Notes: generated by a model not told the origin, from the sequence alone. DNA of 64,000 nt from an uncultured Pelagibacteraceae bacterium (GCA_902515185.1 CABXTN010000001.1:1-64000), one strand, 5' to 3'. Shown: positions 1 through 12,878, counted from the stretch's first letter. Translations and numbers: made by a program.

Positions 1-1
1 T

Positions 2-274
<273 letters not shown>

Positions 275-326
275 AGTTGTTTTAATAAATCTTTTGGTAT
301 AAAAAATCACTAACTTAGGAGTAATA

Positions 327-617
327 ATGTCAAATTCTGGAATAGGTCAGTTCATACCTTTAATTTTAATCTTTGTGATATTCTATTTTTTTTTAATAAG
401 ACCCCAACAAAAGAAAGTCAAAGAACATAAAGTTATGGTTGAAAATTTAAAAAGAGGTGACAAGGTTATAACTGTTGGTGGTATAGTAGGAACAATTGAT
501 AGAATAATTGATGGTGAAAAAGTTGAAGTTGAAATATCCGATAATGTAAAAGTTGAAATAGTTAAAGCCACGGGTATCCAAAGCTTAGTAACCTCAAATC
601 AAGATCCTAAAAAATAA
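327..617 (+). CDS. yajC: preprotein translocase subunit YajC
   Basis: FFLIRPQQKKVKEHKVMVENLKRGDKVITVGGIVGTI. Confidence 0.95.
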   Translation: MSNSGIGQFIPLILIFVIFYFFLIRPQQKKVKEHKVMVENLKRGDKVITVGGIVGTIDRIIDGEKVEVEISDNVKVEIVKATGIQSLVTSNQDPKK

Positions 618-633
618 TAGTTGATTTTTAAAA

Positions 634-2193
634 GTGTTATATTTTTCAAAATTAAGAATATTTACTATTACACTTATTTCGATTATTTTATTTTTTTTTG
701 CTTTATCAAATTTAACAAAATTTGATGATAATTTTTTAAATAAAAAAATTAATCTAGGTCTAGATTTACAAGGTGGGTCTTACCTTCTTTTAGAAATTGA
801 CAATAAACCAGTTATAACAAAAGATTTACAAAACAAAATTACCTTTTTAAAAAATTACTTTAAAGATAAAGATATAAATATTTATAACCTTAAAATTTAT
901 AATGAAGACTCAATATTATTTGAAACAGATGATAAAAATGTAGAACAAGTATACAGTTTATTAGAATCTAAAGAAGAACCTATTAATCCTTATTTTGAAA
1001 AGTATAAGTCATTTAAGTTCAATATTGAAAATAATAAAAATCAATTTAAAATTAGTTTATCCAAGTATGGTATAATTGAGTTAAAAAATTCCTCATTAGA
1101 TCAGGCAATTGAAATTGTTAGAAGAAGAATCGATGAGGTTGGAACTAATGAACCAAATATTTTGAAACGTGGTAATGATAGAATTTTGGTTGAACTTCCA
1201 GGCCTTGATGACCCGATGAGAATTAAAAATCTTTTAGGTAAAACTGCAAATTTAACTTTTAGATTTATATCTAAACAAACCGAAGAGCAATTTGGAACGG
1301 ATATAATTGAATTTGAGGATAATTCTGAAACACCAGCAAATGTAAGCAAAAGAATAATTATTAGTGGCGAGAATCTTATTGATGCTCAGCCAAGAATGGA
1401 CTCTCAAAATAATGAAACTGTGGTTACTTTTACTTTAGATAGAGTGGGTGCTAAAAGATTTGGTAAATCCACAACCTCTGGAATTGGCAAAAGGTTGGCC
1501 ATAGTATTAGACGAAAAAATAATAAGTGCTCCGGTGGTTAGAGAAGCAATTATAAGTGGATCGGGACAGATTACTGGAAATTTTACTTTTCAATCAGCAA
1601 CAGATCTGTCCTTATTATTAAGATCTGGGGCTTTACCAGCACCAATGAATATCATTGAAGAAAGAACAGTTGGACCTGGCTTGGGTGAAGACTCTATTAA
1701 GGCAGGAATTATTGCTTTAATAACAGGTTTTATACTAGTTATTTTATTTATGCTATTAAAGTATAAATTTTTTGGACTAATTGCAAATACAGCATTAATT
1801 TTTAATTTACTTTTTTTAATAGGAATACTTACTTTGTTTGAAGCGACATTAACTCTTCCTGGTATTGCGGGAATAATTTTAACCGTTGGTATGGCAGTAG
1901 ATGCTAACGTTTTAATATTTGAAAGAATTAAGGAAGAAAAAAATAATGAAAAAAATCAACTTATAGCATTCGATACAGGTTACACAAAATCTAAATCAGC
2001 TATTTTAGATGCCAATGTTACAACTTTTATTGCTGCAATTATTTTATTTTTTTTGGGATCTGGTCCAATCAAAGGATTTTCAATCACATTAGGTATTGGT
2101 ATATTAACAACTCTTTTTTCAGTTTACTTTATAGCAAGATTATTAACATCTCTTTATGTAATAAAGAATAAAGATAGAGTAATTAAAATATAA
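634..2193 (+). CDS. secD: protein translocase subunit SecD
   Basis: LGLDLQGGSYLLLE, VGMAVDANVLIFERIKEE; followed by secF. Confidence 0.96.
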   Translation: MLYFSKLRIFTITLISIILFFFALSNLTKFDDNFLNKKINLGLDLQGGSYLLLEIDNKPVITKDLQNKITFLKNYFKDKDINIYNLKIYNEDSILFETDDKNVEQVYSLLESKEEPINPYFEKYKSFKFNIENNKNQFKISLSKYGIIELKNSSLDQAIEIVRRRIDEVGTNEPNILKRGNDRILVELPGLDDPMRIKNLLGKTANLTFRFISKQTEEQFGTDIIEFEDNSETPANVSKRIIISGENLIDAQPRMDSQNNETVVTFTLDRVGAKRFGKSTTSGIGKRLAIVLDEKIISAPVVREAIISGSGQITGNFTFQSATDLSLLLRSGALPAPMNIIEERTVGPGLGEDSIKAGIIALITGFILVILFMLLKYKFFGLIANTALIFNLLFLIGILTLFEATLTLPGIAGIILTVGMAVDANVLIFERIKEEKNNEKNQLIAFDTGYTKSKSAILDANVTTFIAAIILFFLGSGPIKGFSITLGIGILTTLFSVYFIARLLTSLYVIKNKDRVIKI

Positions 2194-2198
2194 TATTT

Positions 2199-3089
2199 AT
2201 GAAAAATTATAAATTTAATCGTTTTTATAAATTATTCACATCAATTTCTGGTATTTTAGTTCTTATTTCCTTTTTATTACTTATTTTTAAAGGATTAAAT
2301 TTTGGTATTGATTTTAAAGGTGGCACATTAATTGAACTTAGAACCATCGATAAACAAATTAATATATCGACTTTAAGAAATGCATTTTCAAATATGAACT
2401 TAGGAGATGTTGCAATAAAAAATTTTGGTAATGAAAATGATTATTTAATAAAATTTGAAAAAAAAGGTGACAACAAAAATTTAATACAAAATATCAAAAA
2501 GAATCTTAATTCATCCATAGGAACAGGCTACGAAATTAGACGATCTGAAAATGTTGGACCAAAAGTTAGTGAAGAATTGTTAAAGGGAGGTTTAATAGCT
2601 ATTGCGGTATCACTAGGAGCCATGCTGTTTTATATTTGGATCAGATTTGAATGGCAATTTAGCGTGGGTGCTATAATTGCTTTATTTCATGATGTTCTTA
2701 TTACTATGGGGATATTTTCCCTACTCAGTCTAGAGGTTAATCTATCTATAGTTGCAGCAATCCTCACTATCGTAGGCTATTCAATGAACGACACAGTTGT
2801 TATTTTTGATAGAGTAAGAGAAAATTTAAAAAAACATATTGATCTAAAAATTTTTGATATCACAAACTTATCTATCAATGAAACATTGTCCAGAACAATA
2901 ATCACTTCATTAACTACATTATTAGCATTGTTGTCTATATTTTTTTTTGGTGGTGAAATTCTTAAAGGTTTTTCTTTCGCAATGATATTAGGTGTTATTC
3001 TTGGGACTTATTCATCTATATTTATTGCAAATCCTATTTTAGTTAATCTAAGAGTTTCTTATAGAACTATTGTAAAAGAAGAAGACTAA
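2199..3089 (+). CDS. secF: protein translocase subunit SecF
   Basis: GIDFKGGTLIEL, GYSMNDTVVIFDRVREN. Confidence 0.96.
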   Translation: MKNYKFNRFYKLFTSISGILVLISFLLLIFKGLNFGIDFKGGTLIELRTIDKQINISTLRNAFSNMNLGDVAIKNFGNENDYLIKFEKKGDNKNLIQNIKKNLNSSIGTGYEIRRSENVGPKVSEELLKGGLIAIAVSLGAMLFYIWIRFEWQFSVGAIIALFHDVLITMGIFSLLSLEVNLSIVAAILTIVGYSMNDTVVIFDRVRENLKKHIDLKIFDITNLSINETLSRTIITSLTTLLALLSIFFFGGEILKGFSFAMILGVILGTYSSIFIANPILVNLRVSYRTIVKEED

Positions 3090-3688
3090 TATAAATTTTG
3101 AGCAGCAACCATTGAAAGAAGCATTGGTAGCGATAATAAAGTGTTAGTTCTTGAAATTAACATTGCTGTTTTTGCTGATTTCGCTTTTAAGTCAGGATCG
3201 CATTCTACAATGCCAAGAGCTCTTTTTTGATTAGGCCATATAATAAACCAAACATTAAAAGCCATTATTAAACCTAACCACATACCTATTCCGATTGCAG
3301 TATTTTTTCCTCCACCAGAGCCGATACCAAATATTAGTGCGTCGTGAACATAGCCATTTAACCAAGCTAAGATAAGTCCTGTTATTACTGTTGCCAGCGC
3401 AGCCCATCTAAAATAAAAAAGAGCAGAAGGCGCAATTACTTTACCAATGGCTGGTTTTTGATCATCGGGTATGTTTGGCATATTAGGTATTTGCACAAAA
3501 TTAAAGTACCACAGTAATCCTATCCACATTATTGCTACAACAACATGAATATATCTAAATAACCAACTCCAAAATAACCTATCTATATCAAATCCCTCAT
3601 TATTCAAGAAAAGGCCAATAAATAAAAGAATAGATATTGCTAATGAGGCATGTATTGTTTTAGGAAGTGAAGTTAATATTTTAATCAT
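3086..3688 (-). CDS. multi-pass membrane protein resembling the N-terminal region of urate hydroxylase PuuD
   Basis: FRYIHVVVAIMWIGLLWYFNFVQIP, multiple hydrophobic segments. Confidence 0.6.
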   Translation of the reverse strand: MIKILTSLPKTIHASLAISILLFIGLFLNNEGFDIDRLFWSWLFRYIHVVVAIMWIGLLWYFNFVQIPNMPNIPDDQKPAIGKVIAPSALFYFRWAALATVITGLILAWLNGYVHDALIFGIGSGGGKNTAIGIGMWLGLIMAFNVWFIIWPNQKRALGIVECDPDLKAKSAKTAMLISRTNTLLSLPMLLSMVAAQNLY

Positions 3689-3717
3689 TTTTTTATAATA
3701 TCATACTTTATTTAAAT

Positions 3718-6594
3718 TTATGCAATCTTTTTGATTTTATTTTCAAGTAAATCTTTAAGGAATTTCCCTGTATAACTACCCTTAATTTTTATAATATCCT
3801 CTGGTTTGCCTTCAGCTATAATACTACCACCATTTACACCTCCGTCAGGTCCCATATCAATTATATGATCAGCAGTTTTAATTACATCAAGATTATGTTC
3901 AATAACCACAACTGTGTTTCCTGTTGCTACAAAAGTATGCAATATTTCTAATAGTTTTTTTATATCATGTTGATGTAACCCAGTTGTTGGTTCATCCAAT
4001 ATATATATTGTTCTACCAGTTGACCTTCTTGATAATTCTTTAGCTAATTTAATTCTCTGAGCCTCACCACCAGATAGTGTAGTTGCTTGCTGTCCTATTT
4101 TTATGTAGCCTAAACCAACTTTTTTTAAAGTTAATAACTTTGATCTTATATTTGGTATATTTTCAAAATAATCACAACCCTCATCTACGCTCATATCCAA
4201 AACATCAGCAATGCTCTTATCTTTAAATTTAATTTCTAATGTTTCTCTATTATATCTACTACCCTTACATTCATCGCAGGTTATATAAACATCAGGTAAA
4301 AAATGCATCTCATATGTAATTACACCGTCACCTTCACAAGCTTCACATCTTCCTCCTCTTACATTAAATGAAAATCTACCTGGTTTATATCCTCTACTTT
4401 TAGATTCTGGTAAACTTGTAAACCAATCACGTATAGGTCCAAATGCACCAGTGTATGTTGCTGGATTTGATCTAGGTGTTCTTCCAATAGGAGATTGATC
4501 TATATTAATAATCTTATCTACAAGCTCAACACCTTTAAAAGTTTTAAAAGGCATTGGAATTTTTCTAGATTTATTATTGTTTAAGCTTAAATTTAAAGCA
4601 TTATAAAGTGTCTGTAATACCAAAGTTGATTTACCACTGCCAGAAACACCAGTAATGCAAGTAAAGCAACCAAAAGGTATTTTTAAGTTAACATTTTTTA
4701 AATTATTACCTGTAGCTCCACCTAGTTGTAAAAATCTTCCATTTTTAGCAAGCTTTCTCACTTTAGGGATTGGGATAAATTTTTTATTAGATAAATATTT
4801 TCCTGTAATGCTAAAGTCGTTCTTAATGATATCTGAAAAAGAACCTTGGGCTATTACTTCACCACCGTTGTGACCAGCTTCTGGTCCTAAATCAATTATG
4901 TGATCTGCACTTTCCATTGTTTCGGTGTCATGTTCAACGACGATTACTGTGTTTCCAAGATCTCTCAATCTTTTTAAAGCATTAATCAGTTTTACATTAT
5001 CCTTCTGATGTAATCCGATAGATGGCTCATCCAAAACATAAAGAACACCTGTTAATCCTGAACCTATTTGTGAAGCGAGTCTTATTCTTTGAGCTTCTCC
5101 ACCTGATAAGGTTCCGGACTCACGCGACAATGTTAGATAGTCAAGCCCAACATTCAACAAAAAATTTAATCTTTCATTTATTTCTTTTAGTATATGTTCA
5201 GCAATCTTTAATTCTCTTTCGCTTAAATTGTTTTCAAGATCTTTAAACCATTTTTCTGCGTCTGTAATAGACATTTCAGTTACTTCACTAATATGCAAAC
5301 TATTAATTTTTACACATAAAGCTTCTTCTTTTAGTCTATGGCCCTTGCACATTTCACATTTAGAGTCAGATTGATATTGGGAAATTTCTTCTCTTTTCCA
5401 ATCACTATCAGTTTCTAAGTATCTACGTTCTAAATTATTTATAACTCCTTCAAATGTTTTTTTATGAGAATATTTTTCATATCCATCATCATAACTAAAT
5501 TTAATTTCTTCGTCGTCAGATCCATATAAAATGACATCTTTTATTTTTTTGGGTATTTTTTCCCATCTATCATTAAGAGAAAAATCATAGTGTTTTGATA
5601 GTGAAGCTAGAGTTTGAGCATAATACAAACTTGATGATTTTGACCAAGGCTCTATTGCACCATCAGCAATAGTTTTTTTAACATTTGGTACTACTAAATT
5701 TGGATCTACATTCAACTTAATTCCAATACCTTCACATTCCTCACACGCGCCATAAGGACTATTGAATGAAAAAAGTCTTGGTTCAATCTCTTCTATTGTA
5801 AAACCACTTTCTGGACATGCAAACTTTGATGAAAAAATTTTTCTCTCAATTTTCCTAAATTTTGCAGGTAAAGTTTCATTTTCATATTCAATAAAAACAA
5901 GTCCATTAGAAAGATTTAACGCTGCCTCTAAGGATTCAGCTAATCTGTTACCCAATGAACTGTTTAAAACTATTCGATCTACAAGAACATGAATATCATG
6001 TTTTAATTTTTTGTTTAATTCAGGTACGCTATCAATGTCGTATAGTTTTCCATCAACTTTAATTTTTCTAAAGCCTCTTCTTTTATAGCCCTGTATATCC
6101 TTTTTATATTCTCCTTTACGACCTCTAACCACTGGAGCATATATATAGATAGTCGATTTTTTTGGTATCTGCTTAATTATATCAACCATTTGTGTAATTG
6201 TTTGAGACTCAATTTTTTTACCTGTAAAAGGGGAATAGGGTGTACCTGCCCTTGCATACAAGACCCTCATGTAATCATAAATTTCAGTTACAGTAGCAAC
6301 TGTTGACCTTGGATTTTTTGATGTATTTTTTTGCTCTATTGAAATAGCAGGGCTCAGGCCTTCAATCAAATCTACATTTGGTTTTTTCATTTTATCTAAG
6401 AATTGACGGGCGTAAGCCGATAAGCTCTCAACATATCTTCTTTGACCTTCAGCATATATTGTATCAAAAGCCAGAGATGATTTTCCTGATCCAGAAAGCC
6501 CAGTAATAACTACAAACTTTTCTTTGGGTATGGTCACAGATACATTTTTTAAATTATGTTCTTTTGCCCCTTTAATAACTATGTTTTTAAGCAT
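3718..6594 (-). CDS. uvrA: excinuclease ABC subunit A
   Basis: Two ABC modules, [35 protein letters not shown], zinc-finger CxxC motifs. Confidence 0.98.
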   Translation of the reverse strand: MLKNIVIKGAKEHNLKNVSVTIPKEKFVVITGLSGSGKSSLAFDTIYAEGQRRYVESLSAYARQFLDKMKKPNVDLIEGLSPAISIEQKNTSKNPRSTVATVTEIYDYMRVLYARAGTPYSPFTGKKIESQTITQMVDIIKQIPKKSTIYIYAPVVRGRKGEYKKDIQGYKRRGFRKIKVDGKLYDIDSVPELNKKLKHDIHVLVDRIVLNSSLGNRLAESLEAALNLSNGLVFIEYENETLPAKFRKIERKIFSSKFACPESGFTIEEIEPRLFSFNSPYGACEECEGIGIKLNVDPNLVVPNVKKTIADGAIEPWSKSSSLYYAQTLASLSKHYDFSLNDRWEKIPKKIKDVILYGSDDEEIKFSYDDGYEKYSHKKTFEGVINNLERRYLETDSDWKREEISQYQSDSKCEMCKGHRLKEEALCVKINSLHISEVTEMSITDAEKWFKDLENNLSERELKIAEHILKEINERLNFLLNVGLDYLTLSRESGTLSGGEAQRIRLASQIGSGLTGVLYVLDEPSIGLHQKDNVKLINALKRLRDLGNTVIVVEHDTETMESADHIIDLGPEAGHNGGEVIAQGSFSDIIKNDFSITGKYLSNKKFIPIPKVRKLAKNGRFLQLGGATGNNLKNVNLKIPFGCFTCITGVSGSGKSTLVLQTLYNALNLSLNNNKSRKIPMPFKTFKGVELVDKIINIDQSPIGRTPRSNPATYTGAFGPIRDWFTSLPESKSRGYKPGRFSFNVRGGRCEACEGDGVITYEMHFLPDVYITCDECKGSRYNRETLEIKFKDKSIADVLDMSVDEGCDYFENIPNIRSKLLTLKKVGLGYIKIGQQATTLSGGEAQRIKLAKELSRRSTGRTIYILDEPTTGLHQHDIKKLLEILHTFVATGNTVVVIEHNLDVIKTADHIIDMGPDGGVNGGSIIAEGKPEDIIKIKGSYTGKFLKDLLENKIKKIA

Positions 6595-6641
6595 ATTTTT
6601 TGTTGCTTTAAATAAATAAAATTAATATTCAGTGTTGTTAT

Positions 6642-6673
6642 ATGATATAAATATATAAATATATTTATATCAT
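6642..6673. repeat. 32-bp perfect palindrome in uvrA-ssb divergent intergenic region
   Basis: ATGATATAAATATAT-AA-ATATATTTATATCAT, 15-bp perfect arms with 2-nt centre. Confidence 0.9.
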
Positions 6674-6685
6674 CTTTAAAATATT

Positions 6686-7135
6686 ATGGCTGGAAGTTTA
6701 AATAAAGTATTATTAATTGGTCGTTTAGGCGCAGATCCTGAGATCAAGGAAATGGTAAATGGTAAAAGTGTTGCTAGATTAAGTTTAGCTACAAGCCAGT
6801 CATGGAAAGATAAAAATACTGGAGAAAAAAAGGAGAAAACCGAATGGCACCGTATAGTTGTATTTAATGAAGGTTTGGTAAATGTAGTAAAGCAATATTT
6901 AAAGAAAGGTGCTCAAATTTACGTTGAGGGTCAAATATCTACAAGAAAATGGAAAGATGAAAAATCAGGCCAAGATAGGTATTCAACTGAAGTCGTAATT
7001 CAAGGATATAATTCATCACTAACTATGCTTGGTGGTGGAAATAGCTCAGGTATTTCAAATCAAGACAATACTCAATCAATAGAAGGTTCCTCCCAAGCAT
7101 CTCAAAACGATCTGGATGATGAAATTCCATTTTAG
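6686..7135 (+). CDS. ssb: single-stranded DNA-binding protein
   Basis: N-terminal OB fold [19 protein letters not shown]-terminal tip DLDDEIPF. Confidence 0.97.
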   Translation: MAGSLNKVLLIGRLGADPEIKEMVNGKSVARLSLATSQSWKDKNTGEKKEKTEWHRIVVFNEGLVNVVKQYLKKGAQIYVEGQISTRKWKDEKSGQDRYSTEVVIQGYNSSLTMLGGGNSSGISNQDNTQSIEGSSQASQNDLDDEIPF

Positions 7136-7140
7136 TTTTT

Positions 7141-9720
7141 ATGCCAGAAACAGAAAAAATAAAAAATAATAATATCAAACCAATAACAATGTATGATGAG
7201 ATGAGTTCATCTTATCTATCATATGCAATGAGTGTAATTGTTAGTAGAGCATTGCCCGATATAAGGGATGGATTAAAACCAGTACACAGAAGAATTATTT
7301 TTGCAATGCATAAAGGTGGATTTGATTGGACAAAGCAATTCAGAAAATCAGCAAGAATAGTAGGTGATGTTATTGGTAAATATCATCCACACGGGGATCA
7401 AGCCGTATATGATGCGCTTGTAAGGATGGTTCAAGATTTTTCAATGAGCTTACCTTTAATTGCTGGTCAGGGAAATTTCGGATCTATTGATGGCGATCCA
7501 CCAGCAGCTATGAGATATACTGAGACCAAACTTGCTAAAATTTCACAATTTTTAATTGATGATATTGATAAAGATACAGTCAATTTCAAAAGTAATTACG
7601 ATGAAACAGAAAAAGAACCAGTAGTGCTTCCAGCACAATATCCAAACCTGCTAGTTAACGGTGCTGGTGGTATTGCAGTAGGAATGGCTACCAGCATACC
7701 ACCTCATAATCTGGGAGAAGTTATCGATGGTACCTTAGCTTTAATAAATAATAGAGATATCAAAATTAATGATCTGATGAAGCATATACCGGGTCCTGAT
7801 TTTCCAACTGGTGGAACAATAATTGGTAAAAATATTATTAAAGAGGGGTATAAAAATGGAAGAGGATCTTTTAAAATTAGAGGTGAAATTAAAATAGAAC
7901 AAAGATCAAATGGTAAAGAAAGAATAGTAATAACCTCAATACCTTACCAAGTAAACAAATCAACTTTAAATGAAAGAATTGCTGAACTTGTAAGAGAAAA
8001 AAAAATAGAGGGGATAAGTGATATTAGAGATGAGTCTAATAGAGAGGGCATAAGAGTAGCAATTGATTTAAGAAGAGGTGTTGAGCCAGAAACAGTTAAA
8101 AGACAATTATACAAATATACATCTATAGAAAGTTCTTTTGGATTTAATACTTTAGCCATTGTTGACCAAAAACCTAAAACCTGCAATTTAAAAGATTTTA
8201 TAGATCATTTTTTAAAGTTTAGGGAAGATGTTGTTATAAAAAAAACTAAACATGATCTTCAAAAAGCTGAAGATCGAGCTCATATATTAATCGGATTATC
8301 TGTATCTGTAGAAAACTTAGATAAAGTGATTAAAATTATTAGATCTTCTAAAACTCCTGATGATGCAAAAAAAGAATTATCGAAAACTAAATGGAAAATA
8401 AATAAATCTTTAAAATTTATTAAGATGATAGAAGCTAAAAATTCCAAGGCGAATTATAATTTAACAGAAGCTCAAATTAATTCAATTTTAGAATTAAGGC
8501 TACAAAAGTTAACAGCATTAGGAATTAACGAAATTGAAGTTGAAATTAAAAAACTTGCAGAATTAATTAATCAATTTAAAAAAATAATTAATTCTAAAAA
8601 AGAATTAATGAATGTAATAAGTAATGACCTTAAAAATATTAAAGATAGGTTTGCAATCCCAAGACGTACAAAAATAATTGATGCTGTTTTAAATTATGAT
8701 ATCGAGGAAACTATTCAAAAAGAGTCAGTTTTAATAACAGTCACTTTACAAGGATACATAAAAAGAGGATCATTAAGCGCAGTCAAACAACAAAAAAGAG
8801 GTGGCAAAGGCAAATCAGGTATAAAAACAAGACATGAAGATTCTGTTGTTCAAACGTTGTCGGTAAATACCCATACATCAGTTCTATTTTTCTCTACAGA
8901 GGGTCTTGTTTATAAAATTAAAGCTTGGAAAATTCCTGAGGGCACAGCATCTTCGAAGGGAAAATCTTTGTTTAATATATTGCCACTTAAAAACCATCAA
9001 TCAATCAGTTCAATAATGCCATTTCCTGAAGAAAAAACAGATTGGAAAGATAAACATATTGTTTTTGCAACAAGTAATGGGAAAATAAGAAAAAATAGTC
9101 TGGAAGATTTTTCTTCAATTAATGCATCAGGCAAAATTGCTATGAAACTAGATAATAACGACCAAATTATTGGTGTTAAAATCTGTAAAGATGATCAAGA
9201 TATCATTTTAAGTACAAAGCAAGGTAAATGTATAAGATTTGAGTCTAAAAAATTAAGAGTTTTTAAAGGTAGATCTTCAAAAGGAATAAAAGGTCTAAAT
9301 TTATCAGATAATGATGAGATTGTTTCTTTATCTATAATTGATCATAATGACGGAAAGAAAACTAAAAAAAATGGAAAAGATGAAGCTTCTGAAGCCAAAG
9401 CAAAGGAAAGATTTATACTTTCTATTACTGAAAATGGTTATGGAAAAAGAACATCTCATTATGATTTTAGAGTGACAAATAGAGGTGGCAAAGGAATAAT
9501 AGGCATAGTTAATTCAACACGGAATGGAAATGTTTCATCTTCTTTTCCAGTGAATGATGGAGATGAAATTCTAATTTCAACAAACGAAGGTAGAGTAATA
9601 AGAGTTGCTGTTAAAGAGATTAGAGTTGCGGGTAGAAATACACAGGGAGTAAGAATAATCAAATTATCTGGTAGCGAAAAAGTTGTATCTGCAATTAAAA
9701 TTGATGATAATTTGATATAA
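7141..9720 (+). CDS. gyrA: DNA gyrase subunit A
   Basis: [52 protein letters not shown], GyrA C-terminal repeats. Confidence 0.97.
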   Translation: MPETEKIKNNNIKPITMYDEMSSSYLSYAMSVIVSRALPDIRDGLKPVHRRIIFAMHKGGFDWTKQFRKSARIVGDVIGKYHPHGDQAVYDALVRMVQDFSMSLPLIAGQGNFGSIDGDPPAAMRYTETKLAKISQFLIDDIDKDTVNFKSNYDETEKEPVVLPAQYPNLLVNGAGGIAVGMATSIPPHNLGEVIDGTLALINNRDIKINDLMKHIPGPDFPTGGTIIGKNIIKEGYKNGRGSFKIRGEIKIEQRSNGKERIVITSIPYQVNKSTLNERIAELVREKKIEGISDIRDESNREGIRVAIDLRRGVEPETVKRQLYKYTSIESSFGFNTLAIVDQKPKTCNLKDFIDHFLKFREDVVIKKTKHDLQKAEDRAHILIGLSVSVENLDKVIKIIRSSKTPDDAKKELSKTKWKINKSLKFIKMIEAKNSKANYNLTEAQINSILELRLQKLTALGINEIEVEIKKLAELINQFKKIINSKKELMNVISNDLKNIKDRFAIPRRTKIIDAVLNYDIEETIQKESVLITVTLQGYIKRGSLSAVKQQKRGGKGKSGIKTRHEDSVVQTLSVNTHTSVLFFSTEGLVYKIKAWKIPEGTASSKGKSLFNILPLKNHQSISSIMPFPEEKTDWKDKHIVFATSNGKIRKNSLEDFSSINASGKIAMKLDNNDQIIGVKICKDDQDIILSTKQGKCIRFESKKLRVFKGRSSKGIKGLNLSDNDEIVSLSIIDHNDGKKTKKNGKDEASEAKAKERFILSITENGYGKRTSHYDFRVTNRGGKGIIGIVNSTRNGNVSSSFPVNDGDEILISTNEGRVIRVAVKEIRVAGRNTQGVRIIKLSGSEKVVSAIKIDDNLI

Positions 9721-10214
9721 TGAAAAAAAATATTTTATACCCAGGGACATTTGATCCAATAACGTATGGTCATATAGACCTTATAAAGAAAGCACTTAAA
9801 ATTGGAGACAAGGTAATAGTTGCGATTTCTGAAAATGGTAAGAAGAATTATTTATTTAGCGCAGAAGAAAGAGTTAAATTAGTAAAAAAATCACTATTTG
9901 AAGACTTAAAAATACAAAAGAGCAAAGTACATGTTATATCTTTTAGCACTCTTACAACTGATTTGTGTAAAAAAATGAATTCTAAAATAATATTAAGAGG
10001 TTTGCGTGCTGTTTCTGATTTTGAATACGAATTTCAATTAGCTGGGATGAATAGGAAGCTAAATAATAGTATAGAAACTATTTTCTTAATGTCAGATGTT
10101 GAGAATCAGATTATTTCATCAAATTTTGTCAAAGAGATTATTGAATTAGGTGGAAATGTAAATAAATTTACATCAAAAAGTATAATTAAGGCATTAAAGG
10201 AAAAATATGAATAA
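9720..10214 (+). CDS. coaD: phosphopantetheine adenylyltransferase
   Basis: YPGTFDPITYGHIDLI, RGLRAVSDFEYEFQLAGMNR. Confidence 0.96.
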   Translation: MKKNILYPGTFDPITYGHIDLIKKALKIGDKVIVAISENGKKNYLFSAEERVKLVKKSLFEDLKIQKSKVHVISFSTLTTDLCKKMNSKIILRGLRAVSDFEYEFQLAGMNRKLNNSIETIFLMSDVENQIISSNFVKEIIELGGNVNKFTSKSIIKALKEKYE

Positions 10215-10761
10215 ATTGTTCTTAATATTATTTTTTTTTTTAATAACAACAAATATAACACAATCAAAGGAGAATATTATGATTTTAAAATTAAAAGATG
10301 GAAACGTTGAAATTAAACTATTTCCAGAAGTTGCACCTAATCACGTAGAGCGTATAAAAAAATTAGCTGATGAAGGACAATACGATAATGTTGTATTTCA
10401 CAGAGTAATAGATGGCTTTATGGCTCAAACAGGAGATGTTAAATTTGGGAACTCATCGAATAAAGATTTTGATTTAAAAAGAGCTGGTATGGGTGGTTCA
10501 GATTTACCTGACCTAAAAGCTGAATTTAATAATTTACCTCATGAAAAGGGTACATTATCAATGGCTAGATCTTCAGACCCTGACAGTGCTAATAGTCAAT
10601 TTTTTATTTGTTTTGAAACTGCTTCGCACTTAGATAGAAGTTATACTGTATTTGGAAAGGTGATAAGTGGAATGGAGTTTGTAGAAAAAATAAAAAGAGG
10701 TGATGGACCAAATGGTTCTGTTTCTGATCCAGATAAAATTTTAAGCTTCAAATCTAAGTAA
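10207..10761 (+). CDS. peptidylprolyl isomerase, cyclophilin type, with signal peptide
   Basis: VVFHRVIDGFMAQTGDV, GTLSMARSSDPDSANSQFFI. Confidence 0.93.
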   Translation: MNKLFLILFFFLITTNITQSKENIMILKLKDGNVEIKLFPEVAPNHVERIKKLADEGQYDNVVFHRVIDGFMAQTGDVKFGNSSNKDFDLKRAGMGGSDLPDLKAEFNNLPHEKGTLSMARSSDPDSANSQFFICFETASHLDRSYTVFGKVISGMEFVEKIKRGDGPNGSVSDPDKILSFKSK

Positions 10762-10769
10762 AATGTTAA

Positions 10770-11882
10770 ATGACATTAAAAAAAATTTCTTTTAATGTTA
10801 ATGCTACTGAACACAATGCTCGAACTGGTACCATCGTAACCCGTAGGGGTGATATTAAAACGCCTGCATTTATGCCAGTAGGTACTCAAGCAACGGTTAA
10901 AGCTACATTTATAGATGATATAGTTGAAACAGGGTCCGATATCATTTTATCCAACACTTATCACTTAATGATTAGACCTGGAGTAGATAGAATTATAGAT
11001 GCGGGCGGGTTACATGAATTCATGAATTGTAAACTACCAATTCTTACAGACTCTGGTGGTTTTCAAGTAATGTCTTTATCTAAACTTGCAAAAATTGATT
11101 TTGAAAAAGGTGCTATTTTTAATTCTCATATTGATGGAAAAAAGTTTATTCTAAGTCCAGAAGAAAGTATTAGAATTCAAAAGGGCTTAAATTCAGATAT
11201 TTTAATGGTTTTAGATGAGTGCCCAAAAAATACTAATGATAAAAAATTAATCGAAAAATCACTCCAATTATCTACTTATTGGGCAAGGCGATCCAAGGAT
11301 GCTTTTGGTTCCAATCCTCACAAAGCTTTATTTGGAATAATTCAAGGTGGATTATTTGATGATTTAAGAATGGAGTCATTAAAACAGTTGGAAAAAATAG
11401 ATTTTGATGGTTATGCTGTTGGAGGTTTGGCTGTAGGAGAGGAGCAAAGTGAAATGTTTAAAGTTTTAGATGGAATAACGAAGTTTATGCCTAAAAATAA
11501 ACCTAGATATTTAATGGGTGTTGGAACACCTTCTGATATTTTAGGTGCCGTTAAACGTGGAATTGACATGTTTGACTGTGTAATGCCGTCTCGATCAGGT
11601 AGAACAGGCTTAGCTTTCACTTGGCAAGGCAGATTAAATATAAGAAATGCAAAGTACCAAAGGGACAATTCTCCATTAGATACAAACTGTAGCAAATTTA
11701 GCCTTAATAAATATTCTAAAAACTATATTAATCATTTATTTAATACTAACGAAATTTTAGCATCAATGCTGCTCACATTACATAATATCAATTTTTACCA
11801 AGAATTAATGCAATCAATAAGAGAGAATATTAAAAAAGGAACTTTTTCTGAGTTCCATGATCAATATATTAATATCTTGTGA
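10770..11882 (+). CDS. tgt: queuine tRNA-ribosyltransferase
   Basis: ILSNTYHLMIRPG, LTDSGGFQVMSLS, FDCVMPSRSGRTG. Confidence 0.97.
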   Translation: MTLKKISFNVNATEHNARTGTIVTRRGDIKTPAFMPVGTQATVKATFIDDIVETGSDIILSNTYHLMIRPGVDRIIDAGGLHEFMNCKLPILTDSGGFQVMSLSKLAKIDFEKGAIFNSHIDGKKFILSPEESIRIQKGLNSDILMVLDECPKNTNDKKLIEKSLQLSTYWARRSKDAFGSNPHKALFGIIQGGLFDDLRMESLKQLEKIDFDGYAVGGLAVGEEQSEMFKVLDGITKFMPKNKPRYLMGVGTPSDILGAVKRGIDMFDCVMPSRSGRTGLAFTWQGRLNIRNAKYQRDNSPLDTNCSKFSLNKYSKNYINHLFNTNEILASMLLTLHNINFYQELMQSIRENIKKGTFSEFHDQYINIL

Positions 11883-11933
11883 TACTTTTTATTCGTTGAT
11901 TATATTTAAAAAAACACTATAAGAAATCACTTT

Positions 11934-12009
<76 letters not shown>

Positions 12010-12013
12010 TTAA

Positions 12014-12841
12014 TTATGATATTTTAATTGGTGGATATTCAACTGTAACCTCATTTATCCATCCATTTATATTTTTTATTCTATTTTCAGCAGACGGGTG
12101 TGTACTCATAAATTCTGGTGGAGTTTTACCTTTATTGAATTGTTTTAGTCTCTCCCAAATTTTTGTTGTTTCTCTGATATCATAACCTGATAAAGATGAA
12201 AAAATTAACCCAAGATAATCAGCTTCACTTTCCTGCTTTCTGCTAAACGGATTCATGATACCAAGCTGCGCCAACATTCCAACAGTATCCATGCCTGTAG
12301 TTCGATTTACCTGACTTAATTTTCCTCCAGTTAATATATCTGTAATTTGCACAGTAGTATTTAGAATAACTCCACGGCTCGCTCTTTCAACCGAATGTTT
12401 AGCTACAGCATGAGCAATTTCATGACCCATGATTGCGGCTAGCCCATTTTTATTTTTAGTAGCATCTAAGATTCCACTATAAACTGCTATTTTTCCACCT
12501 GGCATACACCATGCATTTTTAACTTTTTTGTTATCTATTAAAATGTACTCCCATTGAAAATTTGTTGTTGGATCATTAAGATTTGATTTATAAAAATATT
12601 CGCCAATGGAATCTTCCATTTTTTTTCCAATCTCCTTAATATCTCGTATGTTATTACCTGAAGTTATTAATTTTTCCTTTTCTTTAATTTTTTCATATAT
12701 CTGTGATGCCTGAGCATTAAGTTTAGCTTCAGATATTAAACGGAGTTGTTTTCTTTCGGTAATCGGCACAGATGCACATGTATTTAATACTATTCCACAA
12801 CAGCCACAACCTACATATTGTATAAATTTTCTTCTATTCAT
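12014..12841 (-). CDS. M48-family metalloprotease, lipoprotein-like
   Basis: HEIAHAVAKH zinc motif; TAT-like RRKFIQ and Cys-rich N-terminus. Confidence 0.9.
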   Translation of the reverse strand: MNRRKFIQYVGCGCCGIVLNTCASVPITERKQLRLISEAKLNAQASQIYEKIKEKEKLITSGNNIRDIKEIGKKMEDSIGEYFYKSNLNDPTTNFQWEYILIDNKKVKNAWCMPGGKIAVYSGILDATKNKNGLAAIMGHEIAHAVAKHSVERASRGVILNTTVQITDILTGGKLSQVNRTTGMDTVGMLAQLGIMNPFSRKQESEADYLGLIFSSLSGYDIRETTKIWERLKQFNKGKTPPEFMSTHPSAENRIKNINGWINEVTVEYPPIKIS

Positions 12842-12878
12842 TTTACCTATTTGTTATATTAATATAATTATAAGATTT

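Noticed and set aside
4655-5992. Several plus-strand ORFs within uvrA (4655-4873, 5022-5246, 5762-5992)
   Set aside because: Antisense to a long conserved gene with no recognisable domains.
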